Assembly (NCBI GenBank): GCA_964589725.1
Contig: CAZPUJ010000144.1
Span: 1 to 10,503, forward strand
DNA length: 10,503 nucleotides
DNA from: CAYSHJ01 sp964589725
GTDB lineage: Bacteria > Planctomycetota > Planctomycetia > Planctomycetales > Planctomycetaceae
Direction of reading: 5' to 3'
Below are positions 1-7,438 of the stretch, piece by piece. Under the pieces are notes generated by a model. That model was not told where the DNA came from. It ran no database searches and saw only the letters and a program-made list of their open reading frames with translations. Within the stretch, counting starts at the first letter, position 1. Every line of letters begins with the position of its first letter. Position numbers and translations under genes: made by a program.

Positions 1-737
1 GAATGCACCACCGACTGCGGATGCACGACGACTTCGATCTGATCGTCCCGCAGCCCGAACAGCCACTTGGCTTCGATCACCTCAAGGGCCTTGTTCATCA
101 TCGTGGCCGAGTCGATCGTGATCTTCGGCCCCATGTTCCAAGTCGGATGTGCGAGCGCGTCTTGCGGCGTGACGTTCTTCAACTGGCCGAGCGACCGTCC
201 GCGAAACGGCCCGCCGCTCGATGTGAGCACGATGCGCCGCACTTCGCTTGCACGCCCCGCTTGCATCGCTTGAAAGATCGCACTGTGCTCGCTGTCGACC
301 GGCAGCAAGGTCGCTCCCGTGCGTCGCGCCAAATCCATCACCAGCGGCCCGGCGATGACGAGCGTTTCCTTATTCGCGATGGCAATCGTCTTGCCATGTT
401 CGAGCGCCACCCACGTCCCGCGCAAGCCCGCCGCTCCGACGATCGCGCTCACGACGACATCCACGTCGTCCAATGCCGCCAGTCGCTCAATGCCCGACTC
501 GCCGAACAGGACTTCCGTTCGTGGCGAGAAGGCGTCGCGAGGCACTTCGCCCTGCAACGACTCGTCCGCGATCACGGCGAAGCGGGGTTGCGTCTGCCGC
601 GATTGCTTGGCTAATTCCTGCCAGCGTCGATGCGCTGAGATACCCGTCAGGCTCAACCGGTCTGGCAACGCGGCCAGCACGTCGAGGCAGTTGGTGCCAA
701 TCGAGCCGGTCGATCCCAGGACGGCGACTTGTTTCAT
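1..737 (-). CDS. dxr: 1-deoxy-D-xylulose 5-phosphate reductoisomerase (Dxr/IspC), C-terminus beyond window
   Basis: Dxr converts 1-deoxy-D-xylulose 5-phosphate to 2-C-methyl-D-erythritol 4-phosphate with NADPH and a divalent metal, the first committed step of the cytosolic MEP isoprenoid pathway. The reading frame is open from the ATG at 737 down to base 3, giving 245 codons of a family usually near 390-400 residues, so roughly the last 150 are off the left edge. Visible motifs: the NADPH-binding GSTGSIG at residues 8-14; ANKETLV near 121-127; VDSEHSA at 147-153 with metal ligands D148 and E150; HPTWNMG at 197-203; SATMMNKALE at 210-219, where S210, N215, K216 and E219 correspond to E. coli S222, N227, K228 and E231; and HPQSVVH at 239-245. 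The start fits the usual N-terminus just before the Rossmann fold. No strong Shine-Dalgarno sequence is seen. The gene is divergent from the glycosyltransferase gene. No defect is visible. Confidence 0.96.
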   Translation of the reverse strand, partial: MKQVAVLGSTGSIGTNCLDVLAALPDRLSLTGISAHRRWQELAKQSRQTQPRFAVIADESLQGEVPRDAFSPRTEVLFGESGIERLAALDDVDVVVSAIVGAAGLRGTWVALEHGKTIAIANKETLVIAGPLVMDLARRTGATLLPVDSEHSAIFQAMQAGRASEVRRIVLTSSGGPFRGRSLGQLKNVTPQDALAHPTWNMGPKITIDSATMMNKALEVIEAKWLFGLRDDQIEVVVHPQSVVH

Positions 738-953
738 TCCGCGTCAGCCTGCGGTTCGAGAAACCGTGAAAATGTCGAATAAATCCCGGCTCTCCTAGCC
801 GAACGGCGCGGGATTCTAGGCCGTTTCGGAAAGACCGACAAGCTGGTGGTGCGGACGGAACTTCGACTAGACCTGTTCGCCTGAATTCTGACAAACTGTG
901 ATCTTCAACGTGTCCAAGGATGGACACCGTCTCCGCGCGCAAAAGGTTCGAGG
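738..953. other. Divergent intergenic region between dxr and the glycosyltransferase gene
   Basis: This 216-bp spacer must hold the promoters of both flanking genes. I found no convincing -35/-10 pair on either strand. It contains an inverted repeat at 910-927, listed separately, and short CCTAG/CTAGG arms around 787-815. The minus-strand frame open across 487-942 has no recognisable protein features and mostly overlaps dxr, so I do not call it a gene. Confidence 0.6.
910..927 (+). repeat. Small inverted repeat (hairpin or operator) before the glycosyltransferase gene
   Basis: GTGTCC at 910-915 and GGACAC at 922-927 are perfect 6-bp inverted arms around AAGGAT. Allowing a one-base bulge the pairing extends to ACG/CGT. 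It ends 26 bases before the start codon, so it could be a 5' leader hairpin or a dimeric repressor site. A 6-bp match can arise by chance. Confidence 0.3.
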
Positions 954-1976
954 ATGATGACGCTGCGTCGACAGCACGTTGAGATCAGCACGGTCACGCC
1001 GATGTGCAACGAGCGGTTGTGCGCACGCGAATTCGTACGCCGAGTAGACGTCGTACTGCGATTGTTGACGGATGATTACGAGATCATCGTGGTTGACGAC
1101 GGCTCGACGGACGGCACGGGCGAGCTACTCGATGAGGTGGCGGCGACTTATTCGCGGTTGCAAGTCGTGCATCTCAGTCGGAGTTTCGGGCAAGCGACGG
1201 CGACGGATACCGGCTTTCAGCAGTCGTCGGGTGACTTCGTCGTCATGTTGGACGGAGACTTGGAACAGCCGCCGGAAGAAATCCCGCACCTGATTGAGAA
1301 GGCTCGGCAAGGCTTCGACTTGGTCTCCGGCTGGCGAACGAAACGAAAGGTCAACCGCTGGCTGCGGCTGATGCCCAGCCACGTCGCCAACTGGATGTTG
1401 CGACGCGCGACCGGTTGCAAGGTGCGCGACATGGGAGGTATCAAGTGCTTGCGCGGTGAGATGGCTCGTTCGTTACGGCTGTGGCCGGGGCAACACCGGT
1501 TTCTGCCGGCGCTGGTGCATGTGCTGGGAGGATTGGTCACGGAGGTTCCAGTCGCCTCAGAGCCACGGTTTGCCGGGCAAAGCCATTACGGAGTGGGACG
1601 CACGCTCGACGTGTTTCTGGATATCGCTCACTTCTGGTTTCAAACGGCCTGCAAAGGGAGACCGATTTATCTGTTTGGCCGGATGAGCCTCGGCCTAATC
1701 GCGATGACGTCACTGCTGTTGATCGGAGCGATCGTGGGCTTCACGGGCGGTGCGACGAGCCTTGCGTGGCCGCTGTTACTTGTCTGCTGCGGTCTGGGGT
1801 TCTCGTCCGGTGTGTTCTTGGCATTGGGCGTGGCGTTAGAACTTTTGTCCGAGACGCATGCGGCGCTGATTGATCGACGTCAGTTCCGCATTGCCGCGAA
1901 CGACACGGAACATGTCGATCCGGTCGCTGTTCCGAGACCGAAGATCGTTCGGCAAACGCTTCACCGCGCGGCCTGA
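954..1976 (+). CDS. Membrane-anchored family 2 glycosyltransferase (DPM synthase/GtrB-like)
   Basis: This is a GT-A fold family 2 glycosyltransferase of the polyprenyl-phosphate type, expected to move a sugar from a nucleotide sugar to a lipid-phosphate carrier on the cytosolic membrane face. The 340 residues show the nucleotide-sugar motif VVDDGSTDGTG at 46-56, the metal-binding DGD at 100-102 within MLDGDLEQPP, a GQHRF segment at 179-183 in the place of the (Q/R)xxRW motif, and a SHYGVGR segment at 210-216 typical of GtrB/ArnC-like enzymes. Two hydrophobic segments at about 240-263 and 270-297 would form a C-terminal membrane hairpin, as in GtrB/ArnC proteins. The start is ATG 954 or ATG 957; an AAAGG at 941-945 suits either. 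The CPBP protease gene follows 32 bp later on the same strand, suggesting one transcript. The sugar and acceptor cannot be told from sequence. Confidence 0.9.
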   Translation: MMTLRRQHVEISTVTPMCNERLCAREFVRRVDVVLRLLTDDYEIIVVDDGSTDGTGELLDEVAATYSRLQVVHLSRSFGQATATDTGFQQSSGDFVVMLDGDLEQPPEEIPHLIEKARQGFDLVSGWRTKRKVNRWLRLMPSHVANWMLRRATGCKVRDMGGIKCLRGEMARSLRLWPGQHRFLPALVHVLGGLVTEVPVASEPRFAGQSHYGVGRTLDVFLDIAHFWFQTACKGRPIYLFGRMSLGLIAMTSLLLIGAIVGFTGGATSLAWPLLLVCCGLGFSSGVFLALGVALELLSETHAALIDRRQFRIAANDTEHVDPVAVPRPKIVRQTLHRAA

Positions 1977-2008
1977 GTCATCTGACGTGCAATCTTTGCG
2001 AGCCGCTG

Positions 2009-2620
2009 ATGTTCAACCCCCACGATCGCAGCCAATTCTTGAACTTCGCCGGCCTTGTCGAAGGAAGCTTGGCGTTGTTGGCATTGGGGCTAGGTTGGCT
2101 GGTGTCGATCAATCCTGTCGACAACGACGTCACCAAACTGACGTGGGAAGCGCGGGCCTTGGGCTGCGGACTGCTCGGAGCCTTGCCGCTGTTTCTGTTG
2201 TTCGTGTTGGTCTACCGGTTTCCGGTTGGTCCCTTTCTCAGGATTCGGAGTTTCCTGGCAACCGAGTTAGCCCCGTCGCTGGCGAATCTGAAATGGTTCG
2301 ATCTGATCCTGATGGCCCTGCTGGCGGGCGTCGCGGAAGAGCTGCTGTTTCGCGGCTTACTGGAACCGTGGATCGGCCGCTTCTGGAGCAACGTCATTTT
2401 CGGGATGGCTCATCTGGTCACGCCGACGTATGGCCTGTTGACGTTTGTGGTCGGGTTCTACTTGAGTTGGCTGATGACCGTCACCACCCCGGCCGTGCCT
2501 CCTCACAACTTATTGATCCCCATCGTCACTCACGCGGTGCATGACTATTTGGCCTTTCTGGTGATCGTGTCTCTGCACCGCAGACAACAACTGCCAATCG
2601 AGGTCGAAGGAATTGATTAG
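2009..2620 (+). CDS. CPBP family intramembrane glutamic endopeptidase (CAAX/Abi protease)
   Basis: This 203-residue polytopic membrane protein belongs to the CPBP (CAAX proteases and bacteriocin-processing; Abi, PF02517) family, relatives of the eukaryotic Rce1 prenyl-protein protease. The catalytic signature is complete: EELLFRG at 110-116 (E110, E111, R115), FGMAH at 131-135 (F131, H135), and THAVHD at 174-179 with H175 and D179 as the third motif. About five to six hydrophobic segments are visible (around 16-34, 51-69, 98-112, 127-133, 143-159 and 170-188). ATG 2009 is the only sensible start in this frame; the bases before it hold at most a weak GCGAG ribosome site, and the short gap after the glycosyltransferase suggests co-transcription. 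Known bacterial members include bacteriocin-immunity and processing proteins; many have no known substrate, and none can be inferred here. Confidence 0.92.
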   Translation: MFNPHDRSQFLNFAGLVEGSLALLALGLGWLVSINPVDNDVTKLTWEARALGCGLLGALPLFLLFVLVYRFPVGPFLRIRSFLATELAPSLANLKWFDLILMALLAGVAEELLFRGLLEPWIGRFWSNVIFGMAHLVTPTYGLLTFVVGFYLSWLMTVTTPAVPPHNLLIPIVTHAVHDYLAFLVIVSLHRRQQLPIEVEGID

Positions 2621-2858
2621 TTCTCACACGACAATCCGTGAGACATTCTGGCGAGCGGGGCGGCGTCAGCCCCCCGGTGCATTCGCCGCAGGACCGGGGG
2701 GCTGACGCCGCCCCGCTCGCCTATTTCATTCGTCTTGCCGCTAAGTGCGGTCTCGACATAGATTCCCCACCCTTTCAGACGACGAAGTTATTGTTCCACA
2801 ACTCATCGCCGCCTCAAGGGATTGAGCCAAGTCGCGACACAAGGAAGTGAGCGAATTC
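2621..2858. other. Intergenic region before the RND transporter gene
   Basis: This spacer holds the palindromic repeat at 2650-2721. Further on is a weak promoter candidate for the transporter gene: TTGCCG at 2735-2740, an 18-base spacer and TAGATT at 2759-2764, each matching four of six consensus positions. AAGGAAG at 2841-2847 is the likely ribosome site. A 70-codon open frame from 2638 runs straight through the palindrome and is judged to be a translation of the repeat. Confidence 0.5.
2650..2721. repeat. Perfect 29-bp-arm palindrome (REP/MITE-like dispersed repeat candidate)
   Basis: Bases 2650-2678 and 2693-2721 are exact reverse complements (29 bp each), separated by a 14-base loop at 2679-2692. 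The arms are very GC-rich and include runs of six C and six G. Transcribed, they would form an extremely stable hairpin 29 bp after the protease stop codon, and could stop transcription or protect the mRNA 3' end, although no T-tract follows on either strand. I recall near-identical palindromes being frequent between genes in planctomycete genomes, where they are often mis-annotated as short proteins with a GVSPP...GADAAPLA pattern. That frequency is memory, not something this window shows. No transposase is nearby. Confidence 0.85.
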
Positions 2859-5800
2859 ATGCCGGGCGAGACCTCCGACCGTCAAGCACTGCCGTTGAGC
2901 GGCCTCTTGCGATCGTTCACGCGGTTGGTCTCGGTGCGACCGATGCTGTCGCTGCTGCTACTGCTGACGATTTGCTCTGCCAGCGTCGTTTACACCACGC
3001 GGTATTTACAGTTCAAGAATGACCGTGCGGACCTGATCGATCCGCAGGCCGATTTCCAGAAACGTTGGCTGAACTACACGCAAAGCTTCGGCGAGACGTC
3101 TGATATCGTCGTTGTCGTCGAGGCGGAATCGCCGCAGGTCATCCAGCGAGTGCTGGACGAACTGGGCGAGCGACTGAGGAAAGACACTCAGCACTTCCGC
3201 AACGTGCTGTACAAGGTTGAGCACGAACACCTGCGACGCAAGGGCTTGCAGTTTCTGAAGGCGGCTCAGTTGGAGATGTGCCTGGCACAGCTGAGTGAGC
3301 TGCGACCGGTGATTCACGGCGATTGGGAACGCGTCAATCTGGAAGTGGTCGTCTCGCAATTGTTGCAACGCCTGCATCTACTGCAACTGGCGGCACAGTC
3401 GAAGAGCACGACCGCGGCGCCGTTGCCCGGTTCGCCGCCGCCGCACTTGATGGAGTTGATCGCTCAACACGTGACGGCGTTGTCGAACAGTTTGTCGCGC
3501 GCGCTGACGAATCCTGACGACGAGGAAAACCCGTGGCCGCAGTTAGTCTCCGTCAACTCCGATCTCTCGAGCGCAGCGACGAAACCGACGTACTTCTTGA
3601 ATGACCGCGGCACTCAGGGATTCCTGCAAGTCGTGCCCGTTGTTGACAAGGTTGACAGCCAGGGTGCGACGACCGCAATCCGGCGACTGCGAGACGTGAT
3701 CTCCGACGTCAAACCGGATTACCCGACCGCGCGCATCGGGATGACCGGTATTCCGGTGCTCGAACACGACGAGATGGCGCAGTCGCAATCGGACATGACG
3801 CTCTCAACGATCGTAACGGCTGTCGGCGTGCTGTTGCTGCTGCTGGCGGGCTTTCGCGGATTGCGGCATCCGCTCATCACGATGGTGATGCTGGCAGTCG
3901 GCTTGGTGATTTCGTTTGCGTTCGCGACGGCGACAGTCGGGCATCTCAACATTTTGTCGGCCTCATTCGCTCCGATCCTGATGGGGTTGGGCTGCGACTA
4001 CGCGATCATGTACCTGTCACGCTACCTGGAACTGCGTCACGAAGGCGAATCTCTGGAAGACGCCTTGGCAAACACTTCAACGTCGGTCGGATCGAGCATT
4101 CTGACGGTCGCGATCGTCACCGCGTTGGCCTTTTACTGTGCGACGTTCACCAAATTCCTGGGCGTGGCCGAGTTGGGCGTCATCTCCGCTGGGGGAGTCC
4201 TGCTGTGCGCGATCGCGACATTCTTCGCGTTGCCGCCGCTGGTCGCATTCGCCGATCGCAACGTGCTACCGGCAAAGTTACCGACTCCGATTCAAGGAAA
4301 CGCCTTGCGGTGGGCGGTGCGGCGGTATCCCTGGTTGGTGACGGTCAGCGGTTTGGCGTTGATGGCGTATTTCGGCGCCTGGGCCTTCGAGTGGGAGGGG
4401 GGCTGGCCGAAGTTTGCGATTGGCTACGACTGCAACTTGCTGAACTTGCAAGCCAAAGGGGTCGAGTCGGTTGATCTGCAAGATCGCGTGTTTCAAGAGT
4501 CGAACGGTTCGCTGTTGTTTGCGGTTTCTCTGGCCGATTCGCCGGAGCAGGCTCGAAAGCTCAAGGCTCAGTTCGAAGATTTGCCCACGGTGCGAAAGGT
4601 GGAAGATCTCGCCTCACACCTGCCGGCGACGCCGCCGGAGCAAACGACGTTGCTCATTCAGGCGGTGCATTCAGAGGTCTCGCGGCTCGCGCCGGTGCGC
4701 TACGAGCCGCGGATGGTCGATCCGGAAAAAACCGGCCAACTGTTTGAACGCCTGCTTCAGACGTTGTCGCAATCGACCGAGACCTGGGCGAAACAGGCCA
4801 CCGTCGCGTTGGACAATTTCCTCGACCGCTTTTCGACGTTGCCGCTCGAACAGCAAATGAAATTCCTGAATCAGTTCCAAGCGCGGATGAATTACGCCTT
4901 GCACGGTCAATTGCAGGCGCTGGCCGACGCTTCGGACCCCGAGCCGATCACGCTCGCCGACCTTCCGACCGAGTTGGTCTCGCGGTTTGTCAGCGCGCAG
5001 AACAAGTGGCTGATTCAGGTCTTTCCGAAGGACCAGATTTGGGACATCGAGCCGCTACGGCAGTTTGTCGAAGACGTCCGCTCCGTCGATCCCGAGGTCA
5101 CCGGCACGCCGCTGCAAAACTTCGAAGCGTCGCGGCAGATCAAGCAAAGCTATCAAGAGGCTGCGTCGTACGCGCTGTTCGCAATTTGTCTGACGCTGCT
5201 GATCGACCTGTTGGGCCGTCAGCAAGCGGTCCGCGTCTTGACTCCGCCAACGTTGATCGTCGCCGCGCTGTGGACCGTGTGTCGCATTTGGAAAATCGAC
5301 GTCAATGGGGAGCTGCTGGGAGGGTTGTACCTGGCGATGGCCGTGACGATCGCGTGGCTGGTGGACGCGACAGCGGTCTATCACAGCCTCCTGGCATTGC
5401 TCCCCTCGCTGGGCGGAGCAGCGATCATGTTCGGGCTGATCCGGCTGATGCACGTGGACCTGAATCCGGCGAACCTCATCGTGCTGCCGTTGCTGTTGGG
5501 CTTGGGCATGGATGGCGGCGTACATGTGGTCCACGACTACCGCTTGCAAACCAAACGCCGCTATCGCATCTCACCGAGCATCATCAACTCGTTGGTGCTG
5601 ACCTCGACCACCACGATGGTCGGCTTCGGCAGCATGTTGTTGGCCGCACATCGTGGGCTGTACACGTTTGGCTTAGTGCTGACGATCGGCGTCGCTAGTT
5701 GTGTGTTCGTCGCGCTGATTCCATTGCCGTCGATCCTGACGCTACTGGACCGCCGCCGCCGCGCCGGTTCCACGAGCCGCTGGCAAGTCCCCCAACCACA

Positions 5801-5873
5801 CTTCGATCGGGCGCCACAAAGCCTTTCCTCGATTCCGGAGTTCGGATCGCGAACTGAACATGCTCCGCAATGA
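2859..5873 (+). CDS. RND/MMPL family transporter, hopanoid transporter HpnN-like
   Basis: This is a 1004-residue inner-membrane transporter of the RND superfamily, MMPL/HpnN type. HpnN proteins move hopanoids toward the outer membrane; this substrate is inferred only from resemblance. Each half has one membrane span, a large periplasmic domain and a bundle of spans. First half: span 1 at about 31-47, periplasmic domain to about 315, then spans near 316-335, 339-358, 364-388, 410-431 and 439-464. Second half: span near 490-510, periplasmic domain to about 765, then further spans to about 975. Both bundles carry the conserved acidic motif: GLGCDYA with D380 and GLGMDGG with D885. The second bundle seems to hold an extra pair of spans (see findings). 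Family members are usually nearer 850-900 residues. ATG 2859 was chosen, 13 bases after the GGA of AAGGAAG; GTG 2847 in the same frame would add four residues. It seems to be its own transcription unit. Confidence 0.88.
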   Translation: MPGETSDRQALPLSGLLRSFTRLVSVRPMLSLLLLLTICSASVVYTTRYLQFKNDRADLIDPQADFQKRWLNYTQSFGETSDIVVVVEAESPQVIQRVLDELGERLRKDTQHFRNVLYKVEHEHLRRKGLQFLKAAQLEMCLAQLSELRPVIHGDWERVNLEVVVSQLLQRLHLLQLAAQSKSTTAAPLPGSPPPHLMELIAQHVTALSNSLSRALTNPDDEENPWPQLVSVNSDLSSAATKPTYFLNDRGTQGFLQVVPVVDKVDSQGATTAIRRLRDVISDVKPDYPTARIGMTGIPVLEHDEMAQSQSDMTLSTIVTAVGVLLLLLAGFRGLRHPLITMVMLAVGLVISFAFATATVGHLNILSASFAPILMGLGCDYAIMYLSRYLELRHEGESLEDALANTSTSVGSSILTVAIVTALAFYCATFTKFLGVAELGVISAGGVLLCAIATFFALPPLVAFADRNVLPAKLPTPIQGNALRWAVRRYPWLVTVSGLALMAYFGAWAFEWEGGWPKFAIGYDCNLLNLQAKGVESVDLQDRVFQESNGSLLFAVSLADSPEQARKLKAQFEDLPTVRKVEDLASHLPATPPEQTTLLIQAVHSEVSRLAPVRYEPRMVDPEKTGQLFERLLQTLSQSTETWAKQATVALDNFLDRFSTLPLEQQMKFLNQFQARMNYALHGQLQALADASDPEPITLADLPTELVSRFVSAQNKWLIQVFPKDQIWDIEPLRQFVEDVRSVDPEVTGTPLQNFEASRQIKQSYQEAASYALFAICLTLLIDLLGRQQAVRVLTPPTLIVAALWTVCRIWKIDVNGELLGGLYLAMAVTIAWLVDATAVYHSLLALLPSLGGAAIMFGLIRLMHVDLNPANLIVLPLLLGLGMDGGVHVVHDYRLQTKRRYRISPSIINSLVLTSTTTMVGFGSMLLAAHRGLYTFGLVLTIGVASCVFVALIPLPSILTLLDRRRRAGSTSRWQVPQPHFDRAPQSLSSIPEFGSRTEHAPQ

Positions 5874-5930
5874 CTCGACAGAGTTTTGACGCATCCATGT
5901 TGCGAATTTTCCGTCCGCACGGAAGTTTGC

Positions 5931-5960
5931 TTCAAACGCCCTGCGGAGTTCGCCTATAGT
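5931..5960 (+). promoter_or_regulatory. Probable sigma-70-type promoter for exbB-exbD
   Basis: TTCAAA at 5931-5936 and TATAGT at 5955-5960 are separated by 18 bases, match four and five of six consensus positions, and lie about 50 bases before the exbB start. This is the best promoter-like pair in the 133-bp gap after the transporter gene. Confidence 0.45.
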
Positions 5961-5995
5961 ACTGCCGCACTCACGGAAGCGGCCGAGCCTTCAGC

Positions 5996-6000
5996 GGAGG
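5996..6000 (+). promoter_or_regulatory. Strong ribosome binding site of the ExbB-like gene
   Basis: GGAGG sits six bases before ATG 6007, near-ideal spacing. It fixes the start at 6007 and suggests efficient translation. Confidence 0.85.
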
Positions 6001-6006
6001 AATTCG

Positions 6007-6954
6007 ATGAAAACACGGTTGTTCGTAGGAATCCTGGTCACCGCGAGCTTCTTCGGAATGGTCTCGTCGCTGACGGCGGCTACTGGACCGATGGCGGTCC
6101 TGCTCGGTGCGCTGTCGCAAGTTTCGGTCGAAGGGGTCGATTCGGTCTCCAGCGAGAGCCCGTCCAAACCGAGTGAATCGGAAAAACAAGCCTCGCCCGC
6201 AGGTACCTTGCGACCGGTCAGTGGCGGTCAGGGTAGTTTGACGCTGGGGTGGCGCCAACTGCGTGAACTGTTTCTCGGTTTCAGCGGCGCGCCCATGTGG
6301 GCGCTCGTGGTGTGTTCCATCCTGACCTTCATGTTCGTGATCGAGCGGTTCACGGCACTGCAATCTCGCCGCGTCGTCCCCCGCGCGTTCGTAACGCGTT
6401 TTCTCCAGAATCTTCGCGACGGGGAACTCGATCGCGCCAAATTTCAGGAACTCACGCAAGTCTGCCGCGAGAACGATAGTCCCATCGCCCGCCTGTTCGC
6501 GATCGTCGTCGAGAACGGGGGGCGACCGGCGTTTGAGATTCGTGTGACCGTCAGCGATTTGGCGGAGTCGGAATTGTTTCACCTGAAGAAGCACATTCGA
6601 GCGATCAGCGGCTTGGCCATGCTGGCACCACTGTTGGGTTTGTTCGGAACGGTGCTAGGCATGATCAGTGCGTTTCACGCGCTATCGCAGCAATCCGGGA
6701 CCGGGAAAACGGAACTGCTCGCCTCCGGAATCAGTCTGGCACTGGTGGCCACCGCCAGCGGTTTGGCCGTGGCGGTCGTCGCGTCGGCGGCGTACTACTT
6801 CCTGCTCGGTCGAGTTGACATGCTGATTCAAGAGATGGACGTGCTCACGAACCAGGCCGTGTCCCTGGTCTCCAGCGACGGCCGTTCGCGCGGGACCGAG
6901 AAAAAGACACCCCGTGTTTCTGTCATTCCGACCAGCCACCAGAAATCCGTGTGA
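6007..6954 (+). CDS. MotA/TolQ/ExbB proton channel family protein
   Basis: This is an inner-membrane subunit of an ExbB/TolQ-type motor, which with ExbD/TolR lets protons through and passes the energy to a partner reaching into the periplasm. The 315 residues begin with a hydrophobic signal-like segment (6-24, ending in an AA-rich region), followed by a Ser/Pro-rich stretch to about 75 that is probably periplasmic. Spans follow at about 96-113, 202-223 and 243-266. The conserved core is clear: APLLGLFGTVLGMISAF at 207-223 and LALVATASGLAVAV at 244-257, with T215 and T249 in the positions of the channel-lining threonines of ExbB. The C-terminal tail is short and basic. The ATG is fixed by GGAGG at 5996-6000. 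The stop at 6952-6954 overlaps a possible GTG start of the ExbD-like gene, so the pair is surely one operon. Confidence 0.93.
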   Translation: MKTRLFVGILVTASFFGMVSSLTAATGPMAVLLGALSQVSVEGVDSVSSESPSKPSESEKQASPAGTLRPVSGGQGSLTLGWRQLRELFLGFSGAPMWALVVCSILTFMFVIERFTALQSRRVVPRAFVTRFLQNLRDGELDRAKFQELTQVCRENDSPIARLFAIVVENGGRPAFEIRVTVSDLAESELFHLKKHIRAISGLAMLAPLLGLFGTVLGMISAFHALSQQSGTGKTELLASGISLALVATASGLAVAVVASAAYYFLLGRVDMLIQEMDVLTNQAVSLVSSDGRSRGTEKKTPRVSVIPTSHQKSV

Positions 6955-6995
6955 CAGCTTTTGCAATTACTCAGCCAACCGACCCGGAAGTCACG

Positions 6996-7421
6996 ATGCT
7001 GCACACCAAGCCGTCAGTCGCCGAAGAAACGCTCTTCATCAATCTCACGCCGATGATTGATGTGATTCTGACGTTGCTGATTTTCTTCATGGCGGCCACG
7101 AAGCTGTACGACTGGGACGAGAAAAAGTTGGATGTCCAAGTTCCGAACGTGTCCAGCGCTCAACCGCTAACTGAACTGCCGGACAACATCAATCTGAATG
7201 TGGCGCAGGATGGAACCATCGTCTACAACGACGACGTAGTCGACGTGACCGAGGTCAAGCGGCGACTGAGAGTGGTTCGTCAGATTTACGCGGATCAGAG
7301 TGTGACGATTCGCGCCGATGGTCGCGTCCCGCACCAAAAGGTGGCCGAAGTGATGTCCGCCTGCCACGCGGCCGGTATCGGCCACGTCACCTTTTCAGTG
7401 CGCGAAGTGTCCGGCGAGTGA
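6996..7421 (+). CDS. ExbD/TolR family biopolymer transport protein
   Basis: This is the single-span partner of the ExbB-like channel. It has a short cytosolic N-terminus, one transmembrane helix and a periplasmic domain expected to engage a peptidoglycan-binding or energised partner. The span (about 16-34) contains LTPMIDVILTLLIFFM, with the proton-path aspartate at D22, equivalent to E. coli ExbD D25. The periplasmic part (about 40-141) shows the usual fold features, including VTIRADGRVPHQKVAEVMSA near 104-123, matching the RAD...V..VMD pattern of the family. Two starts are possible: GTG 6951, overlapping the upstream TGA as GTGA and adding 15 residues, or ATG 6996 with GGAAG five bases upstream. 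I prefer ATG 6996, but translational coupling from GTG is credible. The gene ends 17 bp from the convergent VWA gene. Confidence 0.92.
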   Translation: MLHTKPSVAEETLFINLTPMIDVILTLLIFFMAATKLYDWDEKKLDVQVPNVSSAQPLTELPDNINLNVAQDGTIVYNDDVVDVTEVKRRLRVVRQIYADQSVTIRADGRVPHQKVAEVMSACHAAGIGHVTFSVREVSGE

Positions 7422-7438
7422 GTTTACACGGGCCGTGG

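Noticed and set aside
3..798. Plus-strand open frames at 3-614, 67-273 and 319-798
   Set aside because: They are antisense shadows of dxr, whose minus-strand frame carries every expected catalytic motif.
487..942. Minus-strand 151-codon frame
   Set aside because: It overlaps dxr in another frame, is Arg-rich, and has no recognisable motif or ribosome site.
2638..2850. A 70-residue plus-strand protein
   Set aside because: Its first third is simply the translation of the perfect palindrome; the rest has no coding features.
5006..5698. Long frames inside the transporter gene (plus 5006-5698, minus 5055-5549)
   Set aside because: They lie inside the RND transporter frame, which has clear membrane spans and both GLGxD motifs; the alternatives are Arg/Gln-rich shadows.
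7422..7438. Shared bidirectional terminator between exbD and the VWA gene
   Set aside because: Only a 4-bp CACG/CGTG stem is present and no T-tract; nothing supports a terminator.
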